Position numbers and translations under genes: made by a program. Below the pieces are notes generated by a model. That model saw only the letters and a list, made by a program, of their open reading frames with translations, made no database searches and was not told the DNA's origin. Positions 33,357 to 42,856 of a DNA stretch of 64,000 nt are shown in pieces. The DNA is from Pigmentiphaga sp. H8 (GTDB lineage: Bacteria > Pseudomonadota > Gammaproteobacteria > Burkholderiales > Burkholderiaceae_B), in assembly GCF_003854895.1 (NCBI RefSeq), contig NZ_CP033966.1, forward strand, positions 2,790,001 through 2,854,000, in the 5' to 3' direction. The number at the start of each line of letters is the position of its first letter. Position 1 is the first letter of the stretch.

Positions 33357-34534
33357 TGACGTTGCATAACGGATTTACCGGCGAGCGCCAGGGCTGGCGC
33401 CGCCTGTGTCGCGCCGCCGCGGTGGCGGCCGTGCTCGCGCTTGGCGGATGTTCCCTGTTCTCGAGCGAGAAACCGCGCTATCCGCCGGCTCCGCTCACGA
33501 ATTTCAACGCCACGCTGCCGGTCAGCAGTGGCTGGTCGGTGTCGGTGGGCAGCAAGGGCGGCGTGGGCTTCGTACCCGTGGTCGTCGGCGATGCCGTCTA
33601 CGCCGCCACCGGCAACGGCTCGGTCGGCAAGTACGCGCTGGCCACCGGCGCCGAGATCTGGCGCTCGTCGGCCAAGGCCGACCTGTCGGCGGGCGTGGGC
33701 AGCGATGGCCGCGTGACGGCGGTCGCGACGCCGCGCGGCGAAGTGATCGCCTTCGACGATACCGGCGCCATCAAGTGGCGCGCCCAGGCCTCCAGCGAGA
33801 TCACGGTTCCGCCCCTGGTGGGCGAGGGCCTGGTGGTGGTGCGCAGCGGCGACTATCGCATCCAGGCGTACGACGCCGAGAGCGGCAAGCGCCGCTGGAG
33901 CGTCCAGCGCCCGGGGCCGGCCCTGGCCTTGCGCGCGCCGGGCGAAATGCTGCTGTCCGGCGGCTATATCTTCACCGGCCTGCCGGGCGGCAAGCTGATC
34001 GCGATCGCCACCAACACCGGCGCGGTGCGCTGGGAAGGCACGGTCGCCAATCCCAGCGGCTCCAGCGAGCTCGAACGCGTGGCCGACGTGGTCGGCGCGC
34101 CCGTCATTTCGGGCCGCCATCTGTGCGCCGTCACCTACCAGGGCCGCATCAACTGCTTCGACGTAGGGTCGGGCAACTCGACCTGGTCGCGCGAGTTCTC
34201 CAGCGTGACGGGCCTGGGCGCCGACGTGCGCTTCGCCTATGCGGCGAACGATCGCAGCGTGGTCTTCGGCTTTGACCTGGACAGCGGTGCGAACATCTGG
34301 AAGCAGGACGTCCTGCAAAACCGCGGCCTGACCGCACCGGCCTCGGTGGGCCGCGCCATCGCCCTGGGCGACTACCAAGGTTACGTGCATTTCCTGCAGC
34401 GCGAGGACGGCTCCCTGCTGGCGCGTATCGCCACCGACGGCAGCGCCATCCTTTCCCAGCCCGTGGCGACCGACCGCGGGGTGCTGGTACAGAGTTCCAA
34501 GGGCAATCTGACCCTGATCAATGTCGGTCAATGA
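33356..34534 (+). CDS. bamB: Outer membrane protein assembly factor BamB
   Basis: A 392-residue lipoprotein (lipobox LALGGCS, Cys about residue 32) followed by an eight-bladed beta-propeller of PQQ-type repeats (YALATGAEIWRSSA, YDAESGKRRWSVQR, FDVGSGNSTWSREF, FDLDSGANIWKQDV). BamB is a scaffold lipoprotein of the BAM complex in the outer membrane. ATG 33356 has GGGAGG six bases upstream; the preceding TTG is not needed. Four-gene order hisS-yfgM-bamB-der is conserved. Confidence 0.95.
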   Translation: MTLHNGFTGERQGWRRLCRAAAVAAVLALGGCSLFSSEKPRYPPAPLTNFNATLPVSSGWSVSVGSKGGVGFVPVVVGDAVYAATGNGSVGKYALATGAEIWRSSAKADLSAGVGSDGRVTAVATPRGEVIAFDDTGAIKWRAQASSEITVPPLVGEGLVVVRSGDYRIQAYDAESGKRRWSVQRPGPALALRAPGEMLLSGGYIFTGLPGGKLIAIATNTGAVRWEGTVANPSGSSELERVADVVGAPVISGRHLCAVTYQGRINCFDVGSGNSTWSREFSSVTGLGADVRFAYAANDRSVVFGFDLDSGANIWKQDVLQNRGLTAPASVGRAIALGDYQGYVHFLQREDGSLLARIATDGSAILSQPVATDRGVLVQSSKGNLTLINVGQ

Positions 34535-34550
34535 GCAAGGCTTTTCGACG

Positions 34551-35957
34551 ATGAAACCCGCTGTCTTCAAACCGGTGGTCGTCCTGGTGGGACGGCCCAA
34601 CGTGGGCAAATCCACGTTGTTCAACCGGCTGACCCGCTCGCGCGACGCGCTCGTGGCCGATTTTCCCGGGCTCACGCGCGATCGCCACTATGGCGAGGGC
34701 AGGGTGGGGGATCATCCCTTCATCGTCGTGGACACCGGCGGTTTCGAGCCGGTGGCCAAGAACGGCATCATGGCCGAGATGGCGAGGCAGACCGTGCAGG
34801 CGGTGGACGAAGCCGACGCCATCGTGTTCCTGACCGACGGCCGCGTGGGCCTGACCGGCCATGACCGCGAGATCGCCGAACGGCTGCGCCGTTCCGGGCG
34901 CAAGGTGCTCTTGGCGGTCAACAAGGTCGAAGGCATGTCGCGCGCCGCCGCCGCGGCCGAGTTCTACGAACTGGGGCTGGGCGAACCGCACGCGATCTCG
35001 TCCGCCCACGGCGACGGCGTGGTGGACATGATCGAAGAGGCGCTGCAAGGCCTGGTCGAGACTGCTCCCGAGGTGGACGAGGACGAAGCCGTCGAGGCCG
35101 CCGCAAGCACGGACCAGGGCGCCTTCTCGCCCGTCGACGCGGTCGACCACCGCATCAAGCTCGCCATCGTCGGTCGTCCGAACGTCGGCAAGTCCACGCT
35201 GGTGAACACGCTGCTGGGCGAGGAACGGGTCATCGCCTTCGACCAGCCGGGCACCACCCGCGACGCCATCGAGATCGACTTCGAACGGGGCGGGCGCCGC
35301 TACACCCTGATCGACACCGCCGGACTGCGCAAGCGCGGCAAGGTGTTCGAGGCGATCGAGAAATTCTCGGTCATCAAGACGCTGCAGGCGATCGAGGCCA
35401 GCAATGTCGTGCTGCTGATGCTGGACGCCAGCGCGGAAATCTCCGAACAGGACGCCCACATCGCCGGCTTCGTGCTGGAGACCGGGCGCGCGCTGGTGGT
35501 GGCGATCAACAAATGGGACCGCGCCGACAGCGAGCGCCGCGACGAGATCAAGCGCGAGTTCGAACGCAAGCTGCGCTTCCTGTCGTTCGCCAAGATGCAT
35601 ACGGTCTCGGCGCTGCGCGGCGCGGGCATCGGGCCGCTGCTCAAATCCATCGAGGGGGCCCATGCGGCGGCCTTCGCCAAGCTTGCCACGCCCAAGCTGA
35701 CCCGCGCGCTGCAAGCCGCGGTCGAGCAGCAGCAGCCTCCGCGCAAGGGCATTTTCCGGCCCAAGCTGCGCTATGCCCACCAGGGCGGCCAGAACCCACC
35801 CCTGATCGTGGTCCACGGCAGCGCGCTGGACGAGATTCCCGATTCGTATCGCAGGTTCCTCGAAACCCGGTTCCGGGAAACTTTCCGGCTCGAAGGCACT
35901 CCATTGAGAATCGAGTTCAGAAACTCGAGGAATCCTTATCTCGACAAGGCGGGGTAA
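34551..35957 (+). CDS. der: Ribosome-assembly GTPase Der (EngA)
   Basis: A 468-residue protein with two GTPase domains in tandem: first P-loop GRPNVGKSTLFNRL near residue 15 and VDTGGF; second P-loop GRPNVGKSTLVNTL near residue 215 with DTAGLRKRG and NKWDRA; then a KH-like C-terminal domain. Der acts in 50S subunit assembly. ATG 34551 gives the standard N-terminus; an in-frame ATG at 34521 would overlap bamB. Confidence 0.96.
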   Translation: MKPAVFKPVVVLVGRPNVGKSTLFNRLTRSRDALVADFPGLTRDRHYGEGRVGDHPFIVVDTGGFEPVAKNGIMAEMARQTVQAVDEADAIVFLTDGRVGLTGHDREIAERLRRSGRKVLLAVNKVEGMSRAAAAAEFYELGLGEPHAISSAHGDGVVDMIEEALQGLVETAPEVDEDEAVEAAASTDQGAFSPVDAVDHRIKLAIVGRPNVGKSTLVNTLLGEERVIAFDQPGTTRDAIEIDFERGGRRYTLIDTAGLRKRGKVFEAIEKFSVIKTLQAIEASNVVLLMLDASAEISEQDAHIAGFVLETGRALVVAINKWDRADSERRDEIKREFERKLRFLSFAKMHTVSALRGAGIGPLLKSIEGAHAAAFAKLATPKLTRALQAAVEQQQPPRKGIFRPKLRYAHQGGQNPPLIVVHGSALDEIPDSYRRFLETRFRETFRLEGTPLRIEFRNSRNPYLDKAG

Positions 35958-36130
35958 CCGAGTATCTTCCGGGACATGCTCTTGTGGGAATGCAACCGCG
36001 TCCCCACATAGGATATTGGGGAAAAAAGGCGGTCTCTCTCAGTTTTGAGATTCGCTAGTTTCCCTGGGGAAAACCCGGTACAGTAACAGAGTTGGCATCC
36101 GCCAAGAAAAACACATCCAGGAGCCCACTA

Positions 36131-36367
36131 ATGAGCAATAAAGGGCAATTGCTACAAGACCCCTTCCTTAACGTGCTGCGTAAAGAGCACGTACCTGTCT
36201 CCATTTACCTCGTCAACGGCATCAAGCTGCAAGGCCAGATCGAATCCTTCGATCAATACGTGGTCCTGCTGCGCAACACCGTGACGCAAATGGTCTACAA
36301 ACACGCCATTTCGACCGTCGTCCCCTCGCGTCCGGTCAACTTCCAGGTTGAAGCAGCTGCAGACTAA
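36131..36367 (+). CDS. hfq: RNA chaperone Hfq
   Basis: A 78-residue Hfq. Sm1 motif QDPFLNVLRKEHVPVSIYLV and Sm2 motif MVYKHAISTVVP are intact, including the YKHA residues of the proximal RNA-binding face. The C-terminal tail is short. ATG 36131 has AGGAG about eight bases upstream. The 173-base gap after der holds a weak -10 (TACAGT, 36079-36084) and inverted repeats. Hfq forms a hexamer that pairs small RNAs with mRNAs. It is followed by hflX. Confidence 0.97.
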   Translation: MSNKGQLLQDPFLNVLRKEHVPVSIYLVNGIKLQGQIESFDQYVVLLRNTVTQMVYKHAISTVVPSRPVNFQVEAAAD

Positions 36368-36401
36368 TCCTACGCCTACCGGGCAGAACCACGGGCCGCT
36401 G

Positions 36402-37553
36402 ATGCGCGCGCTGATCGTCAGCGTGGACTTTGGCGAGCCCGAGTTCCAGGCCCAGACCGACGAATTCATCATGCTGGCCCAAGGGGCTGGCGCGCAGATC
36501 GTCGATACCATGATTGCCCGACGGGCGCGTCCGGATGCGGCGCTCTTCGTGGGGTCGGGCAAGGTGGAAGAAATCGGACTGGCGGCCGAGGCCGGCCAGG
36601 CCGAGATCATCCTGTTCAACCACAACCTGACGCCTGCCCAGCAGCGCAACCTCGAACGCGCCCTGAAGATACGGGTGGTGGACCGGGTCGCGCTCATCCT
36701 GGACATCTTCGCGCTGCGTGCCCAGAGCCACGAGGGCAAGCTCCAGGTCGAGCTGGCGCAGTTGCAGCACCTGGCCACGCGCCTGACCCGGATGTGGTCC
36801 CACCTGGAGCGCCAGCGCGGCGGCATAGGCATGCGGGGTCCGGGCGAATCGCAGCTGGAAATGGACCGCCGCATGATCGGCGACAAGGTCCGCTACCTGC
36901 GCGAGCGGCTGGACAAGCTCGAACGCCAGCGCCAGACCCAGCGCCGTTCGCGCGCGCGGGGCGGGGCGCTGTCGGTTTCGCTGGTGGGCTATACCAACGC
37001 CGGGAAGTCCACGTTGTTCAACGCGCTGACCCGCGCCGAGGTCTATGCGGCCGACCAGCTCTTCGCCACGCTGGACACCACGACCCGGCGCATCTGGATC
37101 GAAGGGGCTGGCTCGGTCGTCGTGTCCGACACGGTGGGGTTCATCCGCGAGTTGCCGCACACGCTCATCGCCGCGTTCAAGGCCACGCTCGAGGAAACCG
37201 TCCACGCCGACCTGCTGCTGCACGTCGTGGATGCGTCCAGCCCCCAGCGCGACGAACAGATCGCCGAGGTCGACAAGGTCCTGGAAGAGATCGGGGCGGC
37301 GGACATCCCCCGCATCCTGGTCTATAACAAGATCGACCGCAGCAGCCACGAGGCGGGAGTCGAGCGCGACGAGCATGGTACGATCTCGCGAGTGTTCGTT
37401 AGCGCGATCGAGCGTACTGGCCTGGATGCACTGCGGGGTGCCATTGTCGAGGCCGGACGGGCAGATCCCGTGGTCCCAGGTAATAATAGTAGCGACCCAC
37501 GCTTTCGTACGCTGTCTTCGTCCGTCGGCCCTACGGCTGACGCCCGATCCTAG
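36402..37553 (+). CDS. hflX: Ribosome-rescue GTPase HflX
   Basis: A 383-residue GTPase. The N-terminal HflX domain has VGSGKVEEIGL and FNHNLTPAQQRNLE; GGIGMRGPGESQLEMDRR precedes the G domain with P-loop GYTNAGKSTLFNAL (about residue 190) and SDTVGFIRELPH. HflX splits stalled ribosomes under stress. The start is ambiguous: ATG 36402 follows the hfq stop by 34 bases and was preferred over an overlapping TTG at 36348. Confidence 0.94.
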   Translation: MRALIVSVDFGEPEFQAQTDEFIMLAQGAGAQIVDTMIARRARPDAALFVGSGKVEEIGLAAEAGQAEIILFNHNLTPAQQRNLERALKIRVVDRVALILDIFALRAQSHEGKLQVELAQLQHLATRLTRMWSHLERQRGGIGMRGPGESQLEMDRRMIGDKVRYLRERLDKLERQRQTQRRSRARGGALSVSLVGYTNAGKSTLFNALTRAEVYAADQLFATLDTTTRRIWIEGAGSVVVSDTVGFIRELPHTLIAAFKATLEETVHADLLLHVVDASSPQRDEQIAEVDKVLEEIGAADIPRILVYNKIDRSSHEAGVERDEHGTISRVFVSAIERTGLDALRGAIVEAGRADPVVPGNNSSDPRFRTLSSSVGPTADARS

Positions 37554-37591
37554 GCGACGGGTTCGACCCGTCCGCTTTGCTTACTACAAAG

Positions 37592-38899
37592 ATGCGTCTG
37601 CCTGCGATAACTCGAATATTCAATCTCAACGACTCGAACTGGGGCCGCGGAAGCGGCGGTGGCTCCGGCAACGAGCCTCCCCGGCGTCCGCAGAACGACG
37701 GACGGGACAACAATAACGGCGGACCGCCCGATCTCGACGAGTTATGGCGCGATTTCAACCGCCGGCTGAGCGGATTGTTCGGCCGCAAGCCTTCCGGGCC
37801 TCCCGGCGGCAACAATAACGGCGGCGGCCGTTTCTCGCCATCCTCGCGGGGCACGGGCGTCGGCCTGCTGGTGGTCGTGGTCGTGGTGGCGCTGCTGTGG
37901 CTGGCCTCGGGCTTCTTCATCGTCCAGGAAGGGCAGGTCGCGGTCATCACGCAGTTCGGCAAGTACAAGGAAACCACGCGGGCCGGTTTCCAGTGGCGCA
38001 TGCCGTACCCCATCCAGAGCCACGAGACCGTCAATCTCTCGCAACTGCGCACCATCGAGGTGGGCTTTCGCAATACCTCGCGCAGCAAGGTGTTGCAGGA
38101 GTCCCTGATGCTGACCGATGACGAGAACATCGTCGACATGCAGTTCGTGGTCCAGTACCGCTTGAAGGAAACGGGCGCGCGCGACTACCTCTTCAATAAC
38201 CGGGGCCCGGACGAAGCCGTCAAGCAGGCCGCCGAGACCGCCATGCGCGAGATCGTCGGCAAGAAGAAGATGGACTTCGTACTGTACGAAGGGCGTACCG
38301 AAGTCGCCACGGAAGTGGCCGCGCTGATGCAGCAGATCATGGATCTGTACCGCACCGGCGTGCTGATCAGCACGGTGGCGATCCAGAATGCCCAGCCACC
38401 CGAGCAGGTGCAGGCCGCGTTCGACGATGCCGTCAAGGCCGGCCAGGACCGCGAGCGTCAGATCAACGAAGGCCAGGCCTACGCCAACGACGTGGTTCCC
38501 CGTGCGTCGGGCGCCGCCTCGCGCCTGGTCCAGGAAGCCGAGGCCTACCGCCAGCGCATCGTCGAAAACGCCGAGGGTGATGCCGCGCGCTTCTCGCAGG
38601 TGCTGGCCGAATACAAGAAGGCGCCGCAGGTCACGCGTGACCGCCTTTATCTCGAAACCATGCAGCAGGTCTTCACCAACACCTCGAAGGTGCTGGTCGA
38701 TACGCGCAACGGCAGCAACCTGCTGTACCTGCCGCTGGACAAGCTGATGCAGCAAGTGTCGCAGGACTCCGCGGCCGGGACGCGCTCGCCGTCCGCCGCG
38801 GGCGGTTCCTCGTCCGTCAACGTGCCGCCGCCGCTGGCCGGCAGCGTGCTGCCGGAAGCCGGACGCGATGCCCTGCGCTCGCGGGACCGCAACAGATAA
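37592..38899 (+). CDS. hflK: FtsH protease regulator HflK
   Basis: A 435-residue protein: a Gly/Asn-rich N-terminal tail (about residues 15-75), one membrane segment (about 88-108, GLLVVVVVVALLWLASGFF), and an SPFH/band-7 domain (FIVQEGQVAVITQFGKYKET). A coiled region with Ala/Glu repeats follows. HflK and HflC form the periplasmic cage around FtsH in the inner membrane. ATG 37592 is preferred over an upstream in-frame TTG. hflC begins 15 bases downstream. Confidence 0.94.
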   Translation: MRLPAITRIFNLNDSNWGRGSGGGSGNEPPRRPQNDGRDNNNGGPPDLDELWRDFNRRLSGLFGRKPSGPPGGNNNGGGRFSPSSRGTGVGLLVVVVVVALLWLASGFFIVQEGQVAVITQFGKYKETTRAGFQWRMPYPIQSHETVNLSQLRTIEVGFRNTSRSKVLQESLMLTDDENIVDMQFVVQYRLKETGARDYLFNNRGPDEAVKQAAETAMREIVGKKKMDFVLYEGRTEVATEVAALMQQIMDLYRTGVLISTVAIQNAQPPEQVQAAFDDAVKAGQDRERQINEGQAYANDVVPRASGAASRLVQEAEAYRQRIVENAEGDAARFSQVLAEYKKAPQVTRDRLYLETMQQVFTNTSKVLVDTRNGSNLLYLPLDKLMQQVSQDSAAGTRSPSAAGGSSSVNVPPPLAGSVLPEAGRDALRSRDRNR

Positions 38900-38914
38900 T
38901 TGAGAAGGAATAGC

Positions 38915-39787
38915 ATGGATCGTTTGATTCCTGCGGTAATCGGTCTGCTCGTGGGGGTGGCCGTATTGTCGTCATGCGTGTTCGTGGTCAACGAACGCAA
39001 CTATGCCGTCGTCTTCGCCCTGGGTGAAATCAAGGAAGTCATCGACGAACCCGGCCTGTATTTCAAGCTGCCGCCGCCGTTCCAGAACGTGCAGCAGTTC
39101 GACAAGCGCATCCTGACCATCGACTCCGCCGACAGCGAGCGGGTGCAGACCTCGGAAAAGAAGAACCTGCTGATCGACGCGTTCGTGAAGTGGCGCATTT
39201 CGAATCCGCGCACCTACTATGTGACCTTTGGCGGCAACGAACGCGCGGCGCAGGAACGCCTGCTGGCCTTGATCCGCGATGCCCTGAACGCCTCGATCAA
39301 CCGCCGCACCGTGAACGACGTCACCTCCAAGGAGCGTGACAAGATCATGCAGGAGATCCGCACCAACACCGAGGCCGCGGCCAAGCTGCTGGGCGTGGAG
39401 ATCGTCGACGTGCGCCTGAAGCGCGTGGACTTCGTGCCCGAGATTTCCGAGTCGGTCTACCGCCGGATGGAAGCCGAACGCAAGCGCGTGGCCAACGAGC
39501 AGCGCTCCATCGGCGCCGCCGAAGGCGAGAAGATCCGCGCCGACGCCGACCGCCAGCGCGAGGTCATCCTGGCCGAAGCCTATCGCAAGGCCCAGGAAGC
39601 CAAAGGCGAGGGCGACGCCAAGGCCTCGGCCGTCTATGCGCAGGCCTTCGGCCAGGACCGCGACTTCTATCGCTTCTACAAGAGCCTGGAAGCCTACCGC
39701 AGCTCGTTCGGCTCCAAGTCCGACATGCTGGTGGTGGACCCGAGCTCTGAGTTCTTCCGCTTCATGAAATCGCCAGCGGCGAATTGA
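38915..39787 (+). CDS. hflC: FtsH protease regulator HflC
   Basis: A 290-residue SPFH protein with an N-terminal membrane anchor (about residues 4-22) and FVVNERNYAVVFALGEIKEV, TYYVTFGGNERAAQERL and VDVRLKRVDFVPEISESVY, all HflC-typical. It pairs with HflK. In many betaproteobacteria hisZ-purA follow directly; here the stop abuts composite repeat C and a ubiD-Bug operon on the other strand, and hisZ resumes at 43051. Confidence 0.95.
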   Translation: MDRLIPAVIGLLVGVAVLSSCVFVVNERNYAVVFALGEIKEVIDEPGLYFKLPPPFQNVQQFDKRILTIDSADSERVQTSEKKNLLIDAFVKWRISNPRTYYVTFGGNERAAQERLLALIRDALNASINRRTVNDVTSKERDKIMQEIRTNTEAAAKLLGVEIVDVRLKRVDFVPEISESVYRRMEAERKRVANEQRSIGAAEGEKIRADADRQREVILAEAYRKAQEAKGEGDAKASAVYAQAFGQDRDFYRFYKSLEAYRSSFGSKSDMLVVDPSSEFFRFMKSPAAN

Positions 39788-40058
39788 CCCCCCCCTACGC
39801 CCTCCGGGCGCCCCCCAGGGGGCGATGCGGGTGGACCGGCAAAGCCGGATCCACCGCATCCTGGGGTACCAAAGGGCTGGCGGAGACTGGCGATATTGCC
39901 TGGCATCCGGTTCGGTTGAAAAAGAAAACGGCCTTGCGTGCAAGCAAGGCCGTTCTTGTATTTGCGGTCCCCCCAGACCCAGGGCACAGCGGATCCGGCT
40001 CCGCCGGTCCGCCAGTGCCGCCCCCTGGGGGGCGCCCGAAGGGCGTAGGGGGGGACCC
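39788..40058. repeat. Composite structured intergenic element, copy C
   Basis: Fills the gap between the stops of hflC and the convergent Bug gene. It has the same orientation as copy A: left arm type 2 (39788-39870), unique centre, perfect central hairpin AACGGCCTTGC (39927-39937) / GCAAGGCCGTT (39944-39954) followed by CTTGTATTT, and right arm type 1 (about 39975-40058). The left-arm small hairpin has loop TCC instead of TTC with its stem unchanged. Confidence 0.85.
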
Positions 40059-41078
40059 CTACTCAGGGGTGATGCCGGCGGCTTTGACGACGGCGCGCCA
40101 TTGGGGGATTTCGGTGCGGATGCGGTCGGCCATTTCCTTGGGAGTGCTGGGCAGGAGCTCCACGCCCAGGTCGACGAATTTGTCGTGCGTGGCGGGTTGC
40201 TTCAGGATACGGACGACTTCGCTGTTGAGCTTTGCGACGACGGGGGCCGGCATGCCGGCAGGGCCGGACAGGGCGAACCAGACGTTGGCGCTGAAGCCCG
40301 GCAGCGTTTCGTTGATCGTGGGCAGGTCGGGCATGATCTCGGTGCGCTTTTCACCCGAGGTGGCCAGCGCCGTGAGCTTGCCGGCGCGCACGTGGGGCAG
40401 GGACGAGGCGCCGCCTTCGAACATCATGTCGACCTGGCCGGCGATCAGGTCCGTGCTGGCGTTGGAACTGCCCTTGTAGGGCACGTGCAGGATGTCCACG
40501 CCGGCCTGTTTCTTGAACATTTCCGCCAGCAGGTGGTGCGAGCTGCCCGAGCCCAGCGAGGCGTAGGTGAGCTTGCCGGGCGAGGCCTTGGCGGCCGCGA
40601 TCAGGTCGGCCACGGTGCGCATGGGCAGGGCCTTGTTCACCACCAGGTAGGTGGGCGTGTCGAACAGCATCGAGATGGGGGTGAAGTCCCGCTGCGAGTC
40701 GTAGGGCAGTTGCTTGCGCAGGACCGGATTGAACACCATGGCGCTTTGCGTGGCGATCAGCAGCGTATAGCCGTCCGGCGGCGCCTTGGCCACGGCTTCG
40801 GCGGCGATGGTCTGGCTGGCGCCGGGGCGGTTCTCCACGATCACGGGCTGGCCGACGGACGCCGACAATTGCTGGGCGATGTAGCGGGCGAAGGTATCGC
40901 CCAGCCCGCCGGCCGAGTGGGGGGAAACGATCCGGATCGGCTTGGTCGGAAAGTCGGTCGCGGCATCCTGGGCGGATGCCGGCTGCCAGGCGATCAGCCC
41001 CGTGGCGGCAAGCGCCGCGAGCAGGGTACGGCGATGGGATTCCAGGCCGGCGGGATGCCGGCTCAGCGGTTGGGTCAT
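40059..41078 (-). CDS. Bug family (TctC-type) periplasmic receptor
   Basis: A 339-residue receptor. The N-terminus has twin arginines before a hydrophobic stretch (SHRRTLLAALAATGLIAW), cleaved near ASAQD; this could be a Tat or a Sec signal. FPTKPIRIVSPHSAGGLGDT and ILHVPYKGSSNASTDLIAGQ are the family landmarks. It starts 61 bases after the ubiD-type gene and is probably co-transcribed with it, so its ligand may be that decarboxylase's aromatic acid substrate. No TctA/TctB genes are near. Confidence 0.92.
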   Translation of the reverse strand: MTQPLSRHPAGLESHRRTLLAALAATGLIAWQPASAQDAATDFPTKPIRIVSPHSAGGLGDTFARYIAQQLSASVGQPVIVENRPGASQTIAAEAVAKAPPDGYTLLIATQSAMVFNPVLRKQLPYDSQRDFTPISMLFDTPTYLVVNKALPMRTVADLIAAAKASPGKLTYASLGSGSSHHLLAEMFKKQAGVDILHVPYKGSSNASTDLIAGQVDMMFEGGASSLPHVRAGKLTALATSGEKRTEIMPDLPTINETLPGFSANVWFALSGPAGMPAPVVAKLNSEVVRILKQPATHDKFVDLGVELLPSTPKEMADRIRTEIPQWRAVVKAAGITPE

Positions 41079-41139
41079 GGCATGTCTCCTGTGCGGGGCT
41101 GGTCGGCCGTGCCGCCACCCCGTCGTTTGCCGTGGGAAA

Positions 41140-42678
41140 TCAGCGGAAGTGGTAGCGGCCTTCTTCGTCCCGGGCCAAGGGGCGCTTGCCGGCCGTATCC
41201 TCCAGCCAGCGCACGATCTCCCGGCCGTCGTTGCTGCCGGTCGCGGCCATCAGTTCCTCGAAGTACTTGGGGCCGTCCTCCAGCGCCGCTTCGATCGAGG
41301 CGAAGCGGGCGCCCTCGTAGCGCGGCGCGGCGGGAACCCGGTAATCCAGGGGGCGTTGCGCACCCGGGGCGAGCAGGGGCAGGGTCAGGTCGAAGCCCGC
41401 CTTGGCGCCCGTGCGGGCGCCGTTGAGCGACGGATCCAGCGGCATGGCGCGCATGCCGGTCTGGATCACCAGGTCGCGATCCGCCTGGAATCGCGTGCCC
41501 AGGGCCCAGTCCATCTGCGCGTCCGAGAAAATGTCGATGTCCGGGTCGACCACGAACACGTGCTTGACGTTCGAGAGCGAGCCGAACACCGCGGCGATGG
41601 CGTTGCGGGCTTCGCCCGGCACGCGCTGCTGCAAGGCGATGCGCACGTTGAACATGCCGCCGTTGGCCGGCGCGGCGAAGACGCCGCGGACTTCGCGCAC
41701 CGCGGTCTCGAGCGCGCGCCAGATCATCACTTCGGTGCGCAGCGCGTTCAACTGCGCGGTATCGGTCCACGCCATGTTGGGGCCGCTGATGGTGGCGGTC
41801 TGGAACACGGCGTCGCGCCGGCGCGTGATGGCGGTCACGTGGAACAGCGGGTTCTTCTTGACCACGCCGTAATAGCCCAGGAACTCGCCATAGGGGCCTT
41901 CGGGCTCGACGTGGCCGGCTTCGTCCAGATAGCCTTCGATGATGAATTCCGCGTCGGCCGGCACCATCAGGTCGTTGGTCACGCACTTGACCACGGGCAG
42001 CGGCGCGCCCCGCAGGCTCGAGAGCAGACCCAGTTCGTCGCCGGGGATGCGCATGGTGGCGGCGATGTGGTCGATGGGGTTCGAGCCCACCGCGAAGGCG
42101 ATCGGCATGCGCTGGCCGCGGCCGGCCTGTTTCAGGTACAGGGCGCGCAGGTCCGACGGCGCGACCAGGTCTATCCCGGCGGTGCGGCGGCCGCGCAGCA
42201 TGAGGCGGCGCACGCCCACGTTGGTCCAGCCGGTGTCCGGGTCGCGGGTGAAGTCGATGGAGGCGGAAATATAGGGCGCACCGTCCAGGCCATGCTGCAG
42301 GTGGACGGGCAGCTGGGTCAGGTCGCACTCGTCGCCTTGCAGGACGACCTGCTGGACGGGGGCCTGGGACGCGGGGATTTCGACGAATTCGGGCCGGTTG
42401 CGCAGCCGGCGGGTCACTTCGGCGGGCAGGTCGGCCGGCGTAGTGGAGAAGGCCAGGGCAAGCCGTTCACGGCTGCCGGCGGCGTTGCCGCACAGGGGGA
42501 TGTCCGAGTCGCCCGGGCGTTCGATCAGAACCGCCTTGGGGCTTTGTTCCAGGATGGCGGCAATGTCGCGCAGCGCCGCTTCGGGCTGGCGCAGAAAGGC
42601 GCCCTCGTCCAGGGATTCCAGGAAACGCCTGAGACGGAAGGCGTCCAGGTCGGGCAGGGCGGGGGAAGGCGAAGGCAC
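41140..42678 (-). CDS. UbiD family (prenylated-FMN) decarboxylase
   Basis: A 512-residue protein of UbiD length. The active-site block EPEGPYGEFLGYYG (about residue 275) contains the two Glu of the Arg-Glu-Glu catalytic set, and GSNPIDHIAATMRIPGDE is also family-typical. The enzymes need prenylated FMN made by a UbiX protein; no ubiX is in the window. GTG 42678 was chosen because GGAGA lies six bases upstream; an ATG 66 bases further upstream is possible. It is co-oriented with a Bug receptor, so it is more likely catabolic than for ubiquinone synthesis. Confidence 0.9.
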   Translation of the reverse strand: MPSPSPALPDLDAFRLRRFLESLDEGAFLRQPEAALRDIAAILEQSPKAVLIERPGDSDIPLCGNAAGSRERLALAFSTTPADLPAEVTRRLRNRPEFVEIPASQAPVQQVVLQGDECDLTQLPVHLQHGLDGAPYISASIDFTRDPDTGWTNVGVRRLMLRGRRTAGIDLVAPSDLRALYLKQAGRGQRMPIAFAVGSNPIDHIAATMRIPGDELGLLSSLRGAPLPVVKCVTNDLMVPADAEFIIEGYLDEAGHVEPEGPYGEFLGYYGVVKKNPLFHVTAITRRRDAVFQTATISGPNMAWTDTAQLNALRTEVMIWRALETAVREVRGVFAAPANGGMFNVRIALQQRVPGEARNAIAAVFGSLSNVKHVFVVDPDIDIFSDAQMDWALGTRFQADRDLVIQTGMRAMPLDPSLNGARTGAKAGFDLTLPLLAPGAQRPLDYRVPAAPRYEGARFASIEAALEDGPKYFEELMAATGSNDGREIVRWLEDTAGKRPLARDEEGRYHFR

Positions 42679-42856
42679 GGCGGTCTCCGATTGCGGGTCC
42701 GGGAAAAAGAACCTGTGGGCCGCCGCTGTCGCGGCGCTGCCCATCGGTCCAGGCTGCCGCGTTATTTAAATGCACCCTACCCAGGGAAGTAAGCAAAACA
42801 TTTGGATGACGTGATAGAAGAACGCGAACAATGCGTCGGCCGCGCGCCACGCAAGC

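Noticed and set aside
39788..40058. Simple paired rho-independent terminators
   Set aside because: The arms lack a T-run directly after a single stem, are too long and multiply folded, and the unique centre is conserved and invertible; ordinary terminators do not explain this.
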